From positions 744,001 to 808,000 of the forward strand of contig CAVSUJ010000001.1 in the NCBI GenBank assembly GCA_963731205.1: a DNA stretch of 64,000 nucleotides. The letters are read 5' to 3'. A program made the translations under genes and the position numbers. The stretch is from DATAZK01 sp963731205 (lineage in GTDB: Bacteria; Actinomycetota; Actinomycetes; Frankiales; Frankiaceae). Positions 59,841 to 64,000 of this stretch are shown piece after piece. Under the pieces are notes generated by a model, which worked only from the letters and a program-made list of their open reading frames with translations, did no database searches and was not told the DNA's origin. Every line of letters starts with the position of its first letter. Position 1 is the stretch's first letter.

Positions 59841-60856
59841 GGCGCCACCCCGCATGCGGAAAGCCCTGTGGTTTCAGGCAGTCCCAGCATCAGGTTCATG
59901 CACTGGACCGCCTGGCCGGCAGCGCCCTTGCCGAGATTGTCGATGACGCTGACGACGGCGGCACGGCCCGTCGCGTGGTCTGCCGTGACCTGGAGCTGGC
60001 AGGCATTGCTGCCGTTGACCGCCGCCGCGTGGGGCCAGGCGTCTTCAGCGAGCAGATGGACGAAAGGCTCGGCACCGTAAGCCTTTTCCAGCGCCGACCG
60101 CAGCTGAGCTGTGGTGGTCTGCGGGTCGACCAGCCGTGCCGTGCAGGTGGCGAGCAGGCCGCGCGGCAGCGGAGCAAGAACCGGTGTGAACGACAGGCTC
60201 GAGACCCCCAGCGCCTGGGCGATCTCGTAGCGGTGCTGGTGACCGCCGACCTTGTACGCCCACAGGTCGCCCATCACCTGGCTGCCCATCAGATGTTCTT
60301 TGGGCGCCCGGCCCGCACCTGACGTACCGCTCGCGGCCACGACGACGATGTCGTCACGCTCCACCAGCCCGGCCGCGATCAGCGGCGCCAGCCCGAGGAT
60401 CGTCGCGGTCGGATAGCAGCCGGGGGCGGCCACCCGCGACGCCGCAGCGATCTGCTCGCGGGCGCCGGGCAGCTCGGGCAGGCCATACGGCCAGGGATCG
60501 GCATATGCACCGCCGTAGCCAGCGGCCCAGTCGGCCGGATCGGTCAGGCGATGGTCGGCGCCGAGATCGATGACGCGAGCCGACGCGGGGAGGGAATCAG
60601 CGACGGCTGCCGAGGCCCCGTGTGGTAGCGCGAGGAAGACGACATCGGCTTCGAGGGGCGCGCCGGTGGCCTCGAACGTGCGGCCTGCCAGCGGGATCAG
60701 CTGCGGATGGACATCGGTGATCGGTCGGCCCGCCGACGAACCCGCGGCGAGCGCCCCGAGCTCGACCTCGGGGTGGCCGAGCAGGAGACGAAGCAGCTCG
60801 CCGCCCGCATATCCACTGGCTCCGGCAACGGCAACGGTGACACCCACCCGACGCAT
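59837..60856 (-). CDS. argC: N-acetyl-gamma-glutamyl-phosphate reductase
   Basis: 339 residues. The Rossmann motif GASGYAGGELLRLLL is near residue 13 and the catalytic cysteine sits in AAPGCYPTATILGLAPL near 145. It reduces N-acetylglutamyl phosphate to the semialdehyde. It is first in the argCJBD-REC-FR operon, and its start lies 14 bases after the ARG box. Confidence 0.95.
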   Translation of the reverse strand: MRRVGVTVAVAGASGYAGGELLRLLLGHPEVELGALAAGSSAGRPITDVHPQLIPLAGRTFEATGAPLEADVVFLALPHGASAAVADSLPASARVIDLGADHRLTDPADWAAGYGGAYADPWPYGLPELPGAREQIAAASRVAAPGCYPTATILGLAPLIAAGLVERDDIVVVAASGTSGAGRAPKEHLMGSQVMGDLWAYKVGGHQHRYEIAQALGVSSLSFTPVLAPLPRGLLATCTARLVDPQTTTAQLRSALEKAYGAEPFVHLLAEDAWPHAAAVNGSNACQLQVTADHATGRAAVVSVIDNLGKGAAGQAVQCMNLMLGLPETTGLSACGVAP

Positions 60857-60857
60857 G

Positions 60858-61052
60858 TTACACAGTCGAGTGCATATCCATGCAACGCCCTTCTCCGGCT
60901 CCGGCGTACAGATCCCGCAGTAGCGCCGCCTCGGCGCTGTGGTGGATCAGCTCATCCGCGACGTGCTGCAGGCGCCAGCGCTTCATCCGATCCGCGAACC
61001 GCTTCCAGGCGAGATCGAACGGGTCGATGACATCGTCACGCGTGGAGCCCAT
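60858..61052 (-). pseudogene. C-terminal remnant of a DinB-like (mycothiol-dependent) protein
   Basis: From ATG 61052 the 64 residues MGSTRDDVIDPFDLAWKRF ... HVADELIHHSAEAALLRDLY end as the C-terminal helix of DinB/maleylpyruvate-isomerase-like proteins does (typically HVLDELIHHGAEIALLRDLY). The N-terminal about 100 residues with the other metal histidines are absent; upstream lies the alpha/beta hydrolase gene. It may be a remnant, or a small protein translated in its own right. It covers the ARG box and argC promoter region, so it would have to share that space. Confidence 0.45.
60871..60884 (-). promoter_or_regulatory. ARG box (ArgR operator) upstream of argC
   Basis: TGCATGGATATGCA on the minus strand is a palindrome with TGCAT/ATGCA arms and a 4-bp centre, fitting the actinobacterial ARG-box half-sites. 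It ends 14 bases before the argC ATG, where bound ArgR would block transcription of the arg operon, which includes argR itself. Confidence 0.75.
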
Positions 61053-61074
61053 GCCGGCGATCCTGGTGGACAGC

Positions 61075-61740
61075 TCAGCGACCCGCGGCGCCGCGCATGA
61101 GGTAGCCGGCCACCGCTTCGGGCTGGGCCAGGGCGATGAGGTGTCCACCGGGAAGGATGTCGGCGTCGACCCCGAGTCGTTCCTTGGCCACGCGCGCCTG
61201 GAAGTCGGCGGGAAAGAGCCGGTCATCGGCGCCGGCGAGGACGCGGATCGCCGATGGCCAGGAAGTGAAGGCGCAGGGCGAGCCGAAGACCGCGTCGGTC
61301 TCCTCGCGCGGCTCCTCGAGTTCGGCCGGATCGTCCACGTCGTGCAGGAAATACGTCTCCGGGTCGAAATCGCCGTAGCCGCCGCTTCGAGCCGCCTCTT
61401 CCCGGGCCTGCACGGAGCCGGTGGACTGCCACCACTCGCCGGCCAGCTCGCCGGGCTCCGGGATCATCGCGTTGACCAGGATCAGCTCCTGTACGGGCAA
61501 TCGTTCGGCAGCCATCGGTGCGGTGAAACCGCCGAGGGACTGCGCGACGAGGACGACGCTCGAGAACGGCTCGGCAGCCGCCGCCACGATGTCGGCGTAC
61601 TCCGGCAAACCGGCGGTGGGATCTGGACCGGGCAGATCCACCGCCACGGCTTCATGCCCGGCGCGTTCGAGGAGCGGTATGACACGAGACCAGTAGGACC
61701 CGGCGCCGCCGGCTCCCGGGATCAACACATAGGCCACCAT
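61075..61740 (-). CDS. Alpha/beta hydrolase (EstC/salicylate-esterase-like)
   Basis: 221 residues. The N-terminal strand YVLIPGAGGAGSYWSRVI contains the oxyanion-hole glycine, the nucleophile elbow is VAQSLGG (Ser near residue 70), and the C-terminal catalytic His is in LPGGHLIALAQPEAVA near 200. Acid residue candidates are in AGADDRLFP. It is probably a cytosolic esterase of unknown substrate. Neighbours give no clue. Confidence 0.75.
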   Translation of the reverse strand: MVAYVLIPGAGGAGSYWSRVIPLLERAGHEAVAVDLPGPDPTAGLPEYADIVAAAAEPFSSVVLVAQSLGGFTAPMAAERLPVQELILVNAMIPEPGELAGEWWQSTGSVQAREEAARSGGYGDFDPETYFLHDVDDPAELEEPREETDAVFGSPCAFTSWPSAIRVLAGADDRLFPADFQARVAKERLGVDADILPGGHLIALAQPEAVAGYLMRGAAGR

Positions 61741-61839
61741 GCAGGGGTTGACGCGCCGGCGCGCCGGAACTCATCGCCGCGCGAGCCAGGCCGCAGAAAT
61801 CAGCGGGCATCTTCCCCGCGCGTGGGGCAACGTGAAGCG

Positions 61840-62268
61840 ATGCCCTCCTCGATCGTCGACCTCGACCCCGACCACCCGCGCCTGCCGGAGATGTATGAGG
61901 TGCTTCGTCACCTGCGCACCGAGCTGACCCTGAACCAGTTGCGCGAGATCTACGCCGAGGGCTTCCTGCAGGGCTTGCGCTTCACCGCTGTGGACGACGG
62001 CGGCCGGCTGGTCGCGGCAGCCGGCTGGCGGCTCGTCGCCTGCACGACCGCGGGTCGCCGGCTCTACGTCGATGACCTCGTCACCGACCCCGCCGTGCGC
62101 TCCGCCGGCCACGGTCACCTGCTCCTCGGCGAGCTCGAACGGCGCGCCCGCGAAGCAGGCTGCCGCATCCTGGACCTCGACTCCGGCGTCCACCGCGGTG
62201 ATGCGCACCGCTTCTACTTCCGCGAGCGGATGACGATCACCTCGTACCACTTCATGCGGGTGCTGTGA
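61840..62268 (+). CDS. GNAT family N-acetyltransferase
   Basis: 142 residues from ATG 61840. The acetyl-CoA binding motif region VDDLVTDPAVRSAGHGHLLL (about 83-102) and the C-terminal DSGVHRGDAHRFYFRERMTI are typical of GNAT proteins. The Q/RxxGxG/A loop is present as RSAGHG. The long open frame upstream lies antisense to the hydrolase and argC region and is rejected. The acceptor substrate is unknown. Confidence 0.8.
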   Translation: MPSSIVDLDPDHPRLPEMYEVLRHLRTELTLNQLREIYAEGFLQGLRFTAVDDGGRLVAAAGWRLVACTTAGRRLYVDDLVTDPAVRSAGHGHLLLGELERRAREAGCRILDLDSGVHRGDAHRFYFRERMTITSYHFMRVL

Positions 62269-62286
62269 GCTCACGGGATCTGAGGC

Positions 62287-64000
62287 TCACGCGCGCTGCC
62301 GTACCCCCGTCCGGTTGGACGCTTCGGCCACTGCCGCGTCGCGTAACGCGTTGACCTCGTCCGCGGTGAGGGTGCGCCCCGCACGCCAGCGCAGCCGGTA
62401 AGCGAGCGAGCGCTGACCGTCCGGCGTGGTGAAGTCGTCGAACAATCGCAGCGTTTCCAGCTCGGCCCCCGCGCCGGCGCGCAAAGCAGCCTCGACGGCC
62501 GACGCGCTGATACCGGCGGGCACCAGCAGCGCGACGTCACGGTCAGCCGCGGGATACGGCGAAAGTGCAGGCAACACCGGAGGCGGCTCGGAGACGGCGA
62601 TGAGGGCACCGAGGTCGAGTTCCAGGGCGCAGGCCCGCGGCGGAAGCTCGGCGTCGGCGACCACGCGCGGATGCAACTCCCCGGCGTGGCCGATGACGCG
62701 CGGACCCTCTGGAGTCTGCACCGAAAGGGACGCGCAACGGCCCGGATGCCAGGGTGGCAAGGCGGCCGCAGCCACCTCCAGACTCGCCCCGACGGCCCGG
62801 GCGATGACCTGCGCCGCAGATACGGCGTCAGCCCAATCCGCCGGGCGCCCCGGCTGCAGCGGTCCGGCGCTCATCCGCTGGCCGGTGAGCACCGCGCCGA
62901 TATGGGTCGGCTGGTGCGGCAGGGTCGCCTCGAGCGCGAGCAGCTCCTCGGGGGTCGGCCGCCGGTCGACCGGCGGGATCGCCGCTGCCTCCTGCGTCCC
63001 CCGCGAGTAAGAACACCGTGCCCGTCTCGAAAAGTGCGACGTCGGCATTGCCCCGGCTGACGTTGCGGGCCGCCGCGGCCAGCAACCCCGGCAGCAGCGA
63101 GGTCCGCAGGTACGCCTCATCATCGGACAGCGGATTGGCGACGCGCACCGCCGCGCGGCGTGGGTCGCCCGCCTCCAGCCCCAGCCGATCCGCGACATCC
63201 GCGGCGACGAACGGCAGCAGCAGCACTTCGCCGTAACCCGCATCAGACACCGCAGCCGTCACGCGCCGCCGGGCCCGCTGCCCAGCGGTCAGACCGCGGC
63301 CGGCGGGCGCGCGCGGGAGCGTGACCGGAATCGTCCGGTAACCCTCGAGCCGCAGCACTTCTTCGACGAGATCGGCAGCGCGCGTGAGGTCCGGACGCCA
63401 CGACGGCGGCTGCACGATGAGCGGATCGTCACCGCTGACGGTGCAGCCGACCTGGGTCAGGCGTTGCTTGATCACCTGCACCGGATACACCCGGCCGCCG
63501 AGCCGGTCACACTCCCCCGCGGGCAGCGTGACCGGCGCCAGCTGAAGGGGCGTGCCCACCTCGGTGAGATGCACCGACTCGGATGCGGCATCGCCCAGCA
63601 GCATCCGGGCGGCAAGCTCGGCCCCGTAGCGGGCGAGCTCCGGATCGACCCCGCGCTCGAAACGGCGCGAGGCCTCGGACATCAGGCCATGTCGGCGCGA
63701 GGTGCGGGCGATCAGCGTCGCATCGAAATGGGCCGACTCCAGGGCCACTTCCCTTGTGCTGCTGGAGATCTCGGTACGCGCCCCACCCATCACACCGGCG
63801 AGCGCGACGGGTCCGAGATCGTCGGCAATGACGAGGTCTTCGGTCGACAGCACGCGGTCGACACCGTCGAGCGTCTCGAGCCGCTCCCCCGCCGCCGCCC
63901 GCCGCACGACGACCGCGCCCTGCAGCTTGGCCGCATCGAACGCATGCAACGGCTGACCGATCCCGAGCAGCACGAGGTTGGTGACGTCGACGATGCGGGA
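62287..64000 (-). CDS. pheT: Phenylalanyl-tRNA synthetase beta subunit (C-terminal part, cut by window; frameshifted)
   Basis: The right edge enters within IVDVTNLVLLGIGQPLHAFDA of the B3/B4 region. The frame then carries the B5 domain (RLGGRVYPVQVIKQRL ... SWRPDLTRAADLVEEVLRLEGY, in parts) and the start of the catalytic-like core. At the G-run at 62998-63002 the frame changes from TGTVFLLAGDA to RGTQEAAAIPPV. Deleting one G joins them. The rest (PTPEELLALEATLPHQPTHI ... SPYPAADRDVALLVPAG, the C-terminal ferredoxin-like anticodon domain) runs to the stop at 62287. pheT is essential, so the break is almost certainly a sequence error. pheS would lie beyond the window. Confidence 0.92.

Noticed and set aside
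60880..62268. A 462-residue version of the GNAT protein
   Set aside because: The N-terminal 320 residues are antisense to the hydrolase and DinB remnant; the GNAT domain starts at ATG 61840.

Overview
The window is a GC-rich actinobacterial chromosome segment. The evidence is a WhiB regulator, Lsr2, a ScpA/ScpB/ParA/XerD block, an SCP2-domain protein, frequent GTG starts and 4-bp ATGA/GTGA stop-start overlaps. The 16S rRNA has the layout of the class Actinomycetes. Gene order (arg cluster, mpg, tyrS, rrn, TPR gene, HAD gene, tlyA, nadK, recN, pyrG, xerD, parA, scpAB, rluB, tyrA, cmk, der) is the conserved actinomycete backbone. A relative of the Acidothermus/Jatrophihabitans/Sporichthya type is possible, but I cannot fix the genus by eye.

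Left part (1-21 kb) is accessory. It starts with a truncated gene and a 62-bp tandem palindromic repeat. A possible xenobiotic-defence group follows: an FAD monooxygenase divergent from a HelR-like RNA-polymerase-recycling helicase, then an AlkZ-like DNA glycosylase. Next are an FAD oxidoreductase and a MaoC-type hydratase, and a translationally coupled MacAB-like export cluster with two adaptors and a DUF5666-like lipoprotein. The rest is a GDT1-type transporter, tRNA-Pro(GGG), a small exported protein, and a large secreted beta-propeller/malectin/PKD protein.

Middle part (21-44 kb) is housekeeping. It covers GTPase Der, PlsC, Cmk, TyrA, RluB, ScpB, ScpA, an M50-like protein without its zinc motif, ParA, Lsr2, XerD, WhiB, a LuxR response regulator, a Nudix hydrolase, CTP synthase, RecN, NadK, TlyA, a phasin/histone-tail protein, SCP2, a HAD phosphatase, TPR proteins, a DUF1015 protein and a divergent SSB.

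The rrn operon (44.3-50 kb, minus strand) runs 16S-23S-5S with no spacer tRNA. It has two sigma70-like promoters, a boxA-type leader, complementary stems flanking both 16S and 23S, and a terminator hairpin.

The right part (50-64 kb) has tyrS and mpg, then argHG-R-F-[receiver]-D-B-J-C. Read on the minus strand from an ARG box upstream of argC, the order is argC-J-B-D-REC-F-R, then argG-H. The arg pathway is complete from N-acetylglutamyl phosphate handling to arginine except argA/N-acetylglutamate supply, which ArgJ can provide. The end of pheT closes the window.

At least nine genes are split by single-base frameshifts, including the essential der and pheT. This is most simply explained by uncorrected sequencing errors, so broken genes here should not be read as biological pseudogenes without checking.
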